Source of the DNA: Comamonas sp.
Lineage (GTDB): Bacteria; Pseudomonadota; Gammaproteobacteria; Burkholderiales; Burkholderiaceae_C
Assembly (NCBI RefSeq): GCF_009360615.1
Contig: NZ_SPEY01000113.1
Span: 1-60,038 of the forward strand
Length of the DNA stretch: 60,038 nucleotides
Direction: 5' to 3'
Below are positions 1 to 7,641 of the stretch, in pieces (the stretch's first letter is position 1; each line of letters begins with the position of its first letter). The notes below the pieces were generated by a model. It saw only the letters and a program-made list of their open reading frames with translations, had not been told where the DNA came from and made no database searches. A program made the position numbers and the translations under genes.

Positions 1-51
1 CTCACGCCCACAGCCTATGCCCAGAGGCTGATGCAAAAGCAGTTAAATTAA
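1..51 (+). CDS. Possible C-terminal end of a protein cut by the left window edge
   Basis: Frame 1 of the plus strand is open from the first base and ends at TAA (49-51), giving only 16 residues ending in QKQLN. An intrinsic terminator lies 86 bases downstream, as expected behind a plus-strand gene. The fragment is too short to assign to a family, so the reading is tentative. Confidence 0.35.
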   Translation, partial: LTPTAYAQRLMQKQLN

Positions 52-136
52 CCTCGGACTCCAAAGCCTTGTGCTACTGAAAACGGGGGGACGTCGCCTC
101 AAACAGCTCTCAGAAAAGCGGTCCTGAATAGAAACA

Positions 137-166
137 CAAAAAAGCCTGCAATTGCAGGCTTTTTTC
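137..166. terminator. Bidirectional intrinsic terminator
   Basis: A run of A is followed by the perfect hairpin AAGCCTGCA/TGCAGGCTT and a run of T. It is symmetrical, so it can end the gene entering from the left edge (plus) and also minus-strand transcription from the small gene at 317-463. Confidence 0.8.
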
Positions 167-316
167 TTGTGTATACCGACCGGGGCGACGCCGAATTTCG
201 CTGTGGCCTCCCACATCAAGGAAACAGGGGACACTCGAAGTCCCCCTCTGCAAGGCATGTCACCGCGACTTTTTTGAAACTCTCAAAGGTCGCACCACAC
301 CAAGCCTTTCCCCTAT

Positions 317-463
317 CTACTTGTTTTCAACCAATGCCCCAGAGCTCAGGACTGGCGCAACGGTTTCGGACTCAGCCGCTTTGCGCTGAGCCTTCTCGGC
401 CTTCTTTTTCTTTTTCTCTAGTTCCCGCTGCCTTTTTTCGAATTGGTAGTTGGGTTTCGGCAT
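317..463 (-). CDS. Small lysine-rich basic protein (48 aa)
   Basis: The frame is open further upstream, but the ATG at 463 is chosen because AAGGAAG lies about seven bases before it. The protein begins MPKPNYQFEKRQRELEKKKK and continues with a K/R/E-rich helical stretch before a neutral tail. It has no membrane segment or signal peptide. Short proteins with this beginning are common in beta-proteobacteria and have no established function. The charge pattern would suit nucleic-acid or ribosome contact, but that is inference. The bidirectional terminator at 137-166 lies downstream. Confidence 0.65.
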   Translation of the reverse strand: MPKPNYQFEKRQRELEKKKKKAEKAQRKAAESETVAPVLSSGALVENK

Positions 464-744
464 CAGGCGCTTCCTTAGTGGTTTAAGTGACCTACCATAA
501 CCGAAGAAACATCCTGTGAAGCCATAATTCGCCGGGAACTGCTTTTTTGTTTTTCTGTCCCTGCTCTGTTCGACAGCCGACATGCTGATGGCAAGGATGA
601 GCGTCACAGGCACGGACATCGTGGACTTGTCGTCAGCCAGCGCAACCACAAGCCGGACTCGAAGGCTGCACTCCTCCATACGTGCACCTCATGAGAGGTG
701 CGCCAGCAGCCTGCAGGCTCTAGCAGTCGCCTCACTCAAGGAAT

Positions 745-773
745 AAAAAAGCCCTCGAGCTGAGGGCTTTTTT
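745..773 (-). terminator. Intrinsic terminator of the locus-1 RRM gene
   Basis: The hairpin AAGCCCTC-GAGCT-GAGGGCTT is flanked by A and T runs. It sits 20 bases after the stop codon of the RRM gene on the minus strand. Confidence 0.85.
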
Positions 774-792
774 CTGGGGATATCTGGCCAGA

Positions 793-1134
793 TCAGTAGC
801 CACCGCCGTATCCGTCGTTGCCATAGCCAACGTTGGGACGAGAGCTGGCGCGGAATTCGCGACTGCCCCCAAATCCACGACCTTCCTCACGGGGTTTCGC
901 AAGATTGACAACGATCGAACGTCCATCAACGGACATGCCGTGCAAAGCAGCAATAGCTGCTTGACATTCGTCGGCAGACGTCATTTCTACAAATGCAAAA
1001 CCTTTAGAACGGCCGCTCTCGCGATCCATCATGACTTTGGCAGAGGTAACGGTTCCGAACTCTGCAAAGTTGTTTCTCAGATTGGAATCGGTCACGGAGT
1101 AAGGCAGGTTGCCGACGTAAATTTTGGTGCTCAT
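793..1134 (-). CDS. RRM-domain RNA-binding protein with Gly-rich tail (locus 1)
   Basis: This is a 113-residue single-RRM protein. RNP-2 is IYVGNL (residues 5-10) and RNP-1 is KGFAFVEM (about 44-51); both carry the aromatic residues that stack on RNA bases. After the RRM (about residues 1-82) comes a Gly/Arg-rich tail ending in GYGNDGYGGGY, as in cyanobacterial and proteobacterial glycine-rich RNA-binding proteins, many of which are cold-induced. AAAAGG precedes the ATG by seven bases. It is 108 bases downstream of the small gene at 1243-1449 and has its own terminator. Two further RRM genes (3797-4048, 42404-42655) occupy equivalent positions in related loci. Binding of mRNA or structured RNA is expected from the family; targets are unknown. 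Confidence 0.93.
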   Translation of the reverse strand: MSTKIYVGNLPYSVTDSNLRNNFAEFGTVTSAKVMMDRESGRSKGFAFVEMTSADECQAAIAALHGMSVDGRSIVVNLAKPREEGRGFGGSREFRASSRPNVGYGNDGYGGGY

Positions 1135-1242
1135 GGGAGCCTTTTCTAGTGATGACGTATCAAGGATTGATGCGTCGTTTGAATGTGGCAGTGGGAGCGG
1201 GAGTCCGCAGCAACCACTTGAAGTGGAGTGCTTGCTGGCAAC

Positions 1243-1449
1243 TCAGCACATGGAGGGCTGCATGGCGGTATGCAACCAGCCTTGCGTGACAGCAAAGATC
1301 TTTGCTGCTTCAGTCGAGGCAAATGTCTTGTCAAAGCGAAAAACACGGCAGTAGCTGCTGTTTTGCCTGGTGCGCTGAAGTGCGAAGGAAGCTTGAAAGC
1401 GACCACAGTGGGTCTTGTGTGATGCGGGCGTAACAAAGTACTTGCCCAT
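1243..1449 (-). CDS. Divergent member of the ~70-aa small-protein family (locus 1)
   Basis: This 68-residue ORF starts at MGKYFVTP. It aligns with the small proteins at 48867-49085 and 43020-43238: G-x-Y-x-V-T near the start, then T-H-x-G, then Y-x-R-(I/V)-F-R-F (SYCRVFRFD here, TYDRIFRFI in locus 4), then a conserved F, A, A and G in the same order. It has no signal peptide or membrane segment. Its position directly upstream of an RRM gene matches loci 2 and 3, which supports it as a true gene. No clear Shine-Dalgarno sequence precedes the ATG, as in its relatives. The function is unknown. The region could instead be a decaying copy, since it is the most divergent member. Confidence 0.65.
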   Translation of the reverse strand: MGKYFVTPASHKTHCGRFQASFALQRTRQNSSYCRVFRFDKTFASTEAAKIFAVTQGWLHTAMQPSMC

Positions 1450-1648
1450 GGCGATAGGAGTCAGTGGAATCTAGTTCAATCAGAGCAGGCCGAGCGGCCC
1501 GCATGAGCTTTCGATAACTCGATTGGCTGCTGCTCTACAGCCAACGGTGCGAGATGTCTCGCGATAATTTCTTCGCTGGCGGACGTTAGTCCCTGGAAGA
1601 CGCTGCAGAACAACGGGGCGAAGTCTGCAAACGAGGCCCATCATAATA
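1450..1648 (-). promoter_or_regulatory. Long 5' leader and candidate promoter of locus 1
   Basis: Reading the minus strand, an AT-rich stretch contains a TATTAT box (1643-1648), followed by about 190 bases with no convincing gene before the ATG at 1449. A comparable box-to-start distance is seen at the three related loci. No good -35 hexamer could be fixed. The leader sequence itself does not visibly match the leaders at 4.5 and 43.4 kb. Confidence 0.4.
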
Positions 1649-2125
1649 CTTTTCCATAAAAAAGACAAACCTTATTATTTCAAGTCTTATTCCGTGCGCG
1701 TCTGCAGGCTGCTGCACCGCGATTCGCTTGTCTGTCGTTGCGCAGCAGCAGACAGCCAGCAGGGAAGCTCATGCCAGGCTGGACCGAGCCAGTGTTCCGC
1801 CCCTGGAGATCGTCGTCGGCCCACCTGGGCCCTCCCCCTCGGCCTGGGCGTCCTGCGCTGGCGCCGCGGCGGGAGGTTCTGCGGCGGTCGAACTCCCACG
1901 CGAAGTCTGGCCCCGTCCGGGTTGAGGCGCAGACGCGCCAGGAAAGGCACCGCGCCCCCCGGCACAGGCCAGAGTGCCTTGCAACACGATTCTGCGGCTT
2001 GCATTCAAGATGGAAATGTGAACGCCTTGGCAGCAATTCGATGTGCATGCACTTTGCTCCGCCTGGCTCGGCGCCCCCCTGGGCAGCAGCAGTTGCAGTT
2101 TTGACATCACTACAGCCGTCTATTT

Positions 2126-2370
2126 TTCAAGGGCACCGTTTAAGGTCATTAAAAGGAGTACTGTCGGATCAGGCGCTCAATCTTGATCAGCCACCCCAGA
2201 CCGGAGCTCTATTTGTCAGGTAACCCGATTCCTCTCTCTACACCATCTTTCTGGGACACCTTGAAGCTCATGTTTTTTATGACCGATGGGATACCGGCTC
2301 CAAAGCAGCAAGACATTCCCCTTGTCCCAAAGGGAAAGAACGAGGAGGAGCAGCCGTAACGCAGGCCATA
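2126..2370. repeat. Diverged intergenic repeat A, copy 1
   Basis: This shares a chain of conserved blocks with 17935-18180 in the same order: TTTTCAAGGGCAC, TCAATCTTGA, TTTGTCAGGTAAC, TTC-GGGACACCT, ACCGATG, GCTCC, CAGCAA and AGCAGCCGT-like. Read on the minus strand, both copies contain a leucine-rich frame ending in Gly-Val-Pro-Glu, a short stretch, then Val-Thr-stop at the same place (2216-2401 here). It could be a short hydrophobic peptide gene, a structured RNA, or both. Confidence 0.5.
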
Positions 2371-2443
2371 GCAGCCGCAGGAGGGCTTTGTTCTGATTCA
2401 CCGTCTCGCTGCATAGCCCGACAGCCTTGCGACAAGCATCAAT

Positions 2444-2465
2444 GCCGCCCTAGGGCGGCTTTTTT
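2444..2465 (+). terminator. Strong plus-strand intrinsic terminator with no assigned gene
   Basis: The perfect hairpin GCCGCCC-TA-GGGCGGC is followed by six T. No plus-strand gene ends before it, so it may close an unannotated transcript that includes repeat A. Confidence 0.75.
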
Positions 2466-2689
2466 CGTCTCGATAGTCGAGACAGGATCGATTTCCCGGC
2501 ATGCGGCTGCGTTCAGGCGTCCTATAGGCTCTGGCGAGCCATCTGCCGTGACTGACGAGCAGGTACGTTAGTCAGGGAAAGGGGCCAGGGCTGTCATCGG
2601 TCAAGAGCACGGTGTGGCCTCCGTGCCTTGGCAAAGGATCACGGCAGATGGTGGGGCTTGGCTTTGTGCAGGCCCAATTCGTATTGATC

Positions 2690-2845
2690 GTCGAAAAAGC
2701 TTCGTGCAGAATCCGGAGCCATCTACCTGTTACGCCGGGCCTGGGACTTCCTCCTCCCTTCATTTCTGACCTTTCCCCAGGCAAGACACGACACGGTCAC
2801 CGGCTCTTTCTTCAAGCCTGCAGCAACCGCTCGCGGGCTTTTTCT
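2690..2845 (+). repeat. Diverged terminator-containing repeat C, copy 1
   Basis: This is homologous to 18700-18846 and 18985-19120. Shared landmarks are a GCCGGGC block, a GTCACCGGCT block, and a hairpin (2816-2838) followed by TTTTTCTTT. The hairpin is imperfect here. On the opposite strand copies 1 and 3 share a peptide frame with VTGRW, ILH, A, I, TN, A and K in register. Confidence 0.5.
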
Positions 2846-3746
2846 TTGCGGACATCGATTTCGGGCACTCGACTCTCAGGTACCGAAGCTGCTGCCGGCC
2901 GCCCAATGGCCCCTCATCATCTCTTCGGCCTCTTCTAACGGGTTGTCACGTCGCCAGGGATGGCGCTCACGCCCACGCCTGACCGATGCGATTGCATTCG
3001 ACTCAGTGTCGATCGTCGCCCGTGTCCGCTGCATCGGTGCAGAGGAGCAAGCCATGACAAAGCCCCTGAATGCCTGATCGTGATCGTGAGCATCCGCATA
3101 GGGCTTGCAGGGTTGTCCAGTCCTTCTGTTCGAACGAGCCCTCTTAGCCCGTTGCATCGCAACCCGATGAGTTTGTGCGCCTGACCTGCGTGCGGGACTG
3201 GACGCGGGCACCGTGCAGGGCCCGAACGAACAGGCTGAGGTTGCCCGTGACATGAGCATTTTCAATGGCTGTCTCTCGTGCTATGCGATCAGAAGGATGA
3301 AGAAGTGCACAGAGAATTTCATTGCAAAGGCTGATCCACAGACTGCGTTCCTAGCCTTTTTCGAATTACGCTGCGCACACGCCCGTTCAAAGTCATCATC
3401 CTTCGGCCTATTCGCTCCAGCGGGCTGCGTGGCTGCTGCTGTAGCGCATCCATCCGCACCGACCCATATGGCAAGGCCACCGTTCCGGCTCAACGCCGCC
3501 CCACGAGGCGGAAAGGGAGCGGCCACACCCTGCCAATAACCGGTCTCATCTGATTACATCAGGGACAGACGGGACATGCTTCGTCGTAGGAGCCGGCAAA
3601 TCCCGATCGGGAGCGAAATTTCACGATGCGGTTGCAGCACTCAAAATTTCAGCTCTTGACGCTTGACATTGCCCCCAAATGACAGCCATGGGGGTCCGCC
3701 AAAATAGTGAAACCGCTCAAAGAGGCGTATTGAGCTGGACTTGAAG

Positions 3747-3781
3747 AAAAAAAGCCCACATCTTTGCAGATGTGGGCTTTT
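3747..3781 (-). terminator. Intrinsic terminator of the locus-2 RRM gene
   Basis: The hairpin AAGCCCACATCT/AGATGTGGGCTT has A and T runs on its two sides. It lies 15 bases past the RRM stop codon on the minus strand. Confidence 0.85.
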
Positions 3782-3796
3782 GGCGCGAAGTAAAAA

Positions 3797-4048
3797 TTAC
3801 TTGCGAGCGTTGGCTAGCGATACAGAGATCACTCGGCCCCCCAATGACTGATCATTGAGGGCATCGATTGCCGCTTTGGCTTGGGCAGCCGTGCCCATCT
3901 CGACAAAGCCGAAGCCGCGCGATTGACCGGTATTGCGGTCTGTTATCACTTCGGAGGACAGGACATCTCCGCAGCTTGAAAAATGTGATTTCAGCAGTTC
4001 GCGGTCGATGCCATAGCCAAGATTCGAAACGTAGAGATTGCTTTGCAT
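3797..4048 (-). CDS. RRM-domain RNA-binding protein (locus 2)
   Basis: This 83-residue single-RRM protein has RNP-2 LYVSNL (5-10) and RNP-1 RGFGFVEM (44-51), and no glycine-rich tail. It is about two-thirds identical by eye to the RRM protein at 42404-42655 and more distant from the one at 793-1134. AAGG precedes the ATG by seven bases. Upstream on the same strand, in place of an intact small-protein gene, lies the decayed copy at about 4185-4381. No IF-1 gene or remnant is visible in the intervening 140 bases. An RNA-binding or RNA-chaperone role follows from the family; specific RNAs are unknown. Confidence 0.93.
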   Translation of the reverse strand: MQSNLYVSNLGYGIDRELLKSHFSSCGDVLSSEVITDRNTGQSRGFGFVEMGTAAQAKAAIDALNDQSLGGRVISVSLANARK

Positions 4049-4184
4049 GGAGTACCTTCTAAGTGAATTTCGCCACGTATATTTCGGAGCGAAAGATGAT
4101 TCCCAAGAGAACCACGAGATTGCTTTGGTGAAGATTAGTCAGTAGCCAAAGCTTCTACTGAGGGATAAAAAATGACACAGCTGA

Positions 4185-4381
4185 AGTCATCGAATGCCCC
4201 AGCACCATGCACGGATGTACCGCCAAAGCGCATTTAGAGGCCAGTGACTCATTCGAAAAATTCGGTCATGCGTTCCACGACGAATAGAGACAGCGGTAGT
4301 GAACCAGACACTTGGGTTCGCCAAGATGAGAGACGTGACCACATGGCTTCCAATCTGCTCAGGCATGATTTTTCGCGGCAT
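4185..4381 (-). pseudogene. Decayed copy of the ~70-aa small-protein gene (locus 2)
   Basis: From the ATG at 4381 the frame reads MPRKIMPEQIGSHVVTSL and later AVSIRRGTHDRIF, matching the locus-3 and locus-4 proteins residue by residue. After the Arg-Ile-Phe codons the frame is wrong. The expected continuation (NESLASKCALA, then MVLGHS, against DESLASSYALT and MVLSQR in locus 3) is present in another frame. A small deletion removing the FVPQ-like segment explains the shift. The reading frame as it stands gives an unrelated tail, so the protein is very probably non-functional. Confidence 0.8.
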
Positions 4382-4640
4382 GCAAACGAACCGCCGCTCA
4401 CTCGACCGGGGAGGCTGTCGCAAGAGACTGAGAAGACCCTGGTGTGCAGGGGCAACGAAGATCCACAAGGTTCTTCAGGATCTGGAGAGTTCGCCGAGAG
4501 GGGTGTGACCACCGCGTACCTTCCTGGAAGAGCGGTTACCTGCGGCCAAGGGGCGGCATACGTGTCAGACAGGCGCTGCCGGGGCGAACGGCCGATGCAG
4601 CGAGTGAACCCAGTATAGGTGAGCCGAAAGACCCTTGGTT
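4382..4640 (-). promoter_or_regulatory. Conserved long 5' leader with promoter (locus 2)
   Basis: About 195 bases (4446-4640) are strongly conserved with 43304-43500, the leader of locus 3. Shared blocks include GTGACCACCGCGT, ACCTGCGGCCAAGGGGCGGC, GTGTCAGACAGGCGCTG and GGGGCGAACGGCC (plus-strand reading). Read on the minus strand, a conserved CCTATACTGG supplies a -10 box (4612-4617), giving an untranslated leader of about 225 bases before the ATG at 4381. The leader is better conserved than the pseudogene behind it, so it probably acts on the downstream RRM gene or as an RNA in its own right. Confidence 0.75.
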
Positions 4641-4767
4641 GGAAATTTTCCGGTTCTCGGGTTTGATACTGCCAACATCAAGACCCTCCAAAAATATATG
4701 GGTGGACCACTACGGATTAACCATGTACTGTGGGGCTGACGTCCGGATATTTACAGAGAGCCTCGCA

Positions 4768-4950
4768 ATGATCAAAACGAAAAAATCAACCGTTCACCAT
4801 GTCGTGGAGGCCAAGCGATGGGAGCTCAGCCGGAAAAAGGAGCGCATCACCTATCCCCCGGAATATACGGGCCCTGTTCAAATGAACTGGCGCAAACGAG
4901 AAAACTACTCCGCCACCGACCTTGACTACCGAGGCCGTAGCAAGATTTAG
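4768..4950 (+). CDS. Small basic hypothetical protein (60 aa)
   Basis: The ATG at 4768 opens a 60-residue Lys/Arg-rich protein with many charged and Tyr residues (for example RKRENYSATDLDYRGRSKI near the end). A strong plus-strand terminator begins 24 bases after the stop, which favours a real transcribed gene. GAGAG upstream could serve as a weak ribosome-binding site. No family is recognised. It lies divergent from locus 2 and starts about 120 bases from that promoter. Confidence 0.5.
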   Translation: MIKTKKSTVHHVVEAKRWELSRKKERITYPPEYTGPVQMNWRKRENYSATDLDYRGRSKI

Positions 4951-4973
4951 AGAGCCTTCGCCAAATTGCCATT

Positions 4974-4997
4974 GCCCGCCATCGTGCGGGCTTTTTT
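4974..4997 (+). terminator. Intrinsic terminator
   Basis: The hairpin GCCCGC-CATCGT-GCGGGC is followed by six T, immediately downstream of the small ORF at 4768-4950. Confidence 0.85.
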
Positions 4998-5458
4998 ATG
5001 GAAGCCTTTACGGAAAGGCGTTGCGCAAACTGTGGCACTCCTGCTGCTGAAGACGTCAGAAGGATCAAGCCTCGACGTTCTCGACACCAGAGCCTGGCAC
5101 TAAGCGGGCTTTTTCTATTTCTGGACCCCTGATGTTCAAGAGCATGGTCTTTGACTGCGTCCCCAAGCGCTTGCGAAGCGGGCTTGTGGCGCGAGTGAGG
5201 GCCAGTAACGCCTGGGATTGGTGCGAAGCCGCATGCAAGCTCGGTGAAGCAGCGCCCGCCCCCTTGCTGTTGCCTGTGCCTTGTCGACAGTAGCCAGCTG
5301 TGCTGAGAATGCGGCAATAAGTCACTGCGCCATGGACATCCGGGTATGCGCAGCTGGAGTGGACCAACGACTGGTGCAGAGGCTGCGGCGGCCGGTTCCA
5401 GCCGCGCTTCGTGGATATCCAAGTGCATCAGGTGAAGACGCAGCTTTCCATGATGCTC
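4998..5458. other. Intergenic, no gene seen
   Basis: Overlapping frames in both directions show no family signature. A GCGGGCTTTTTCTAT block near 5100 resembles the end of repeat C but lacks the rest of the element. Confidence 0.5.
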
Positions 5459-6067
5459 TTAGATCTGCAGCATCGCCAGCGCACCCACGCCAAGTCCTAG
5501 CAGTGCCACACCGAGCATGGCATATTCAAGCCACTTTTTCTTGGTCAGCAGTGCAATCGCTGCGAGCGCAATGGCGACTTGAAGCGCGGTCGTACCCTGA
5601 GCCCAGCGGTGGTGCAGATGCATCTGCATTTCAGACTGTTCGTCCCAGTGCCGGGCCTCGATTTCCAGGCGCTCAGCATCGCGCTTGATGTCATCCTTTT
5701 CCTTTTCGTAGCGTTCAACCTTGGCCTGGTAAGCAGCCCTTTTGTCCTCCGAAGTCGCCAGATCACGAGCAAACTCGGACAGCGATTGCTTGGTGCTCTT
5801 GGCCTGGTAGAAGGCCCACTGGTTGGCCGCTTCAGTCTTCTTGATGGCCGCGTCGTTTTTATACAGTCCGGCATTTGCCTGGGTCGCACCGCCCATATAG
5901 GAGAAGATGGCGCCCACCGTTGCAATGACAGCGGTGCACATGGCAATCTGGTTGGTCAGGCTGCCGCCGCCGATGCCGTGGTGGGCTGTTTGACCGTGCT
6001 CGCCCTCTGCGGCATGTTCGAGTTCGTGATCGTGCGGGCCATGGACGTGAAAGCCGTCAGATGACAT
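5459..6067 (-). CDS. DUF4337 family membrane protein
   Basis: This protein of 202 residues has a His-rich N-terminus. A first membrane segment follows (about 40-62, TAVIATVGAIFSYMGG). A long charged helical region (about 65-150, rich in Lys, Glu, Gln and Ala) comes next, and two C-terminal membrane segments (about 160-176 and 182-200). This layout and the NQWAFYQAKSTKQ motif are those of DUF4337. The function is unknown; the topology suggests an inner-membrane protein with a soluble coiled middle. The ATG at 6067 is preferred over the TTG nine bases upstream because GGAG is then nine bases before the start. It appears monocistronic. Confidence 0.9.
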   Translation of the reverse strand: MSSDGFHVHGPHDHELEHAAEGEHGQTAHHGIGGGSLTNQIAMCTAVIATVGAIFSYMGGATQANAGLYKNDAAIKKTEAANQWAFYQAKSTKQSLSEFARDLATSEDKRAAYQAKVERYEKEKDDIKRDAERLEIEARHWDEQSEMQMHLHHRWAQGTTALQVAIALAAIALLTKKKWLEYAMLGVALLGLGVGALAMLQI

Positions 6068-6922
6068 ATGTGCCAACTCCTTGATAACAATGGGTGGCGC
6101 ATTATGGGGCCGGCCAGCCGGCAGATCCTGCCTTGAAGCAATCCGGGGGGGGCTGACGGGTACTACGTGGTCTCAGTTCATCAAGAGGTACCGGCATTTC
6201 ATGAGCCGCCATAGGGTCTTGCGGGATCAACGAATGCCCCAGCAGACGCGTCATGCACACGCACAAAGGGCCGGCGCACACCGGACTGGAAATCACCCGG
6301 CCGAGCGTACAGCGCCTGCAGGGAAGGCGCCAAGGCCGAAGGCATATGTCTGCAGCAGCCCGTCGCCGTCGCCATCGCCATTGCAATCACCATGCGTTCC
6401 ACTGTCAGTGCTCCCGTTACTCGGTCGGCTCATCACCGACCTTCCGACCACATGTCGAAACCATCGGTGGCAACCGGGATACAAGCCGTGCGTGTGGAGG
6501 ATCGGCAGCAAGCCGTATCGACACACCGGAATGACCGGCGCCAACACCCCCGCCTGCATCGCCACCACGGCAACTGCCCCACCTTCTGCGCGGCAGGAGT
6601 GCACCGTGGCAAGAGATTTTCAGTGTTCAGCGCCAGCTGCTGCGTCAGGTCTTGCAGCTCGATCGGCATCACACCGAACCTTCCGCAGGTCTCCCGACTG
6701 TCTGGGATCCGGCGTCTGCGTTCGACTCGCCCCGGAGGGTGGGCCAGCTTTGATGATCGGTATGGTGCATCTCTTCACCAGCACTCCAGGCGCCAGATCC
6801 TCTGTGCGAATCCACTGTGCGGACAGCTGACGCACCCCATCACGCTTGCAGGTGACGGGCGCAGGAGCGCCCATGCCCTTGCGCTGACAGTCGCCGCCGC
6901 TGCGTTTGTCGCTTGTCCTTTG
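6068..6922. other. Intergenic, no gene seen
   Basis: Several long frames exist on both strands, up to 249 codons, but all have low-complexity Ser/Pro/Arg/Cys composition typical of antisense or random GC-rich frames. None has a credible start or domain. Confidence 0.5.
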
Positions 6923-7483
6923 CTACAGAGGCGCAGAGATTCGTGCGTCTGGATGGGCCCGATACAGGACATGCTTGCGCAAAGAGTGCCCCGGGGGGAA
7001 AGAGGGATGCTCGAACATTTGAGCGTCTCGCCGCATACCGAGCCGTTGCATGACGCGCTCGGAAGGAGTGTTATCGGACGCCGCAAAGGCAACGATCTCG
7101 GGCACCGCCAGTTGTGCAAATGCAAAGGAAAGCGCCGCACTGGCCCCTTCTGTTGCAAAGCCTTTGCCCCAAGCCGCTCTCACAAGCCGCCACGCGACTT
7201 CGATGCATGGAGAAAAGGGAAGCTCATCGGTCGGTCTGTGCAAGCCGACGAAGCCAATGAATGCCGCTGTGGCCTTTTCCTCCAGGGCCCATACCCCCCA
7301 ACCTTGCTGCTCGATGAGATCGCGACAGTAATTCGCCAAATCATTGCTTTGCTCCACCGAGAGAGTGGCGGGGAAAAAGCGCATGGTTTCTGCGTCCGCA
7401 TTCATGCATGCGAAGACGGGATAGTCGGCATCTCGCCATTGCCGAAGCCGCAATCGATCGGTCTCTATTTCGTGAATCTTCAT
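6923..7483 (-). CDS. GNAT family N-acetyltransferase (RimJ/RimL type)
   Basis: The start at 7483 gives 186 residues beginning MKIHEIETDRLRLRQW, the usual opening of RimJ/RimL-like acetyltransferases; longer frames add unlikely sequence. The acetyl-CoA-binding motif A region is WRLVRAAWGKGFATEGASAA (about 101-120), followed by the SxRVMQRLGM helix (about 145-154). The expected reaction is acetyl transfer from acetyl-CoA to an amine, in RimJ/L proteins often a protein N-terminus or small molecule. The substrate cannot be told from sequence. It is transcribed on the same strand as the porin but 158 bases after it. Confidence 0.9.
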   Translation of the reverse strand: MKIHEIETDRLRLRQWRDADYPVFACMNADAETMRFFPATLSVEQSNDLANYCRDLIEQQGWGVWALEEKATAAFIGFVGLHRPTDELPFSPCIEVAWRLVRAAWGKGFATEGASAALSFAFAQLAVPEIVAFAASDNTPSERVMQRLGMRRDAQMFEHPSFPPGHSLRKHVLYRAHPDARISAPL

Positions 7484-7641
7484 CACACTCGTTCGACGCA
7501 CAGGATTCACCCGAGGGCCTACATCATCTGTCTCAGATGGTAGCGCATGTCGGAACGAGATGAGTCCGCTCAAAGCGCGCCCTCGCAAAGGGCGGGCGGG
7601 GCCACCAGGCAACCCTCACCCGCACCATTTGTGTGCCGATT

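Larger units (their letters stand above)
1650..3746. other. Gene-poor intergenic region (2.1 kb)
   Basis: No ORF here has family features or convincing start signals. The GC-rich part at 1700-2100 is open in several frames at once, which is expected of GC-rich non-coding DNA. The region holds diverged repeats shared with 17.9-19.1 kb (listed separately) and plus-strand terminators at 2444-2465 and 2816-2845. Confidence 0.6.

Noticed and set aside
6081..6830. A 249-codon plus-strand ORF
   Set aside because: Several equally open frames overlap it on both strands, and the product contains low-complexity Ser-Pro runs. It is best explained by GC-rich non-coding sequence.
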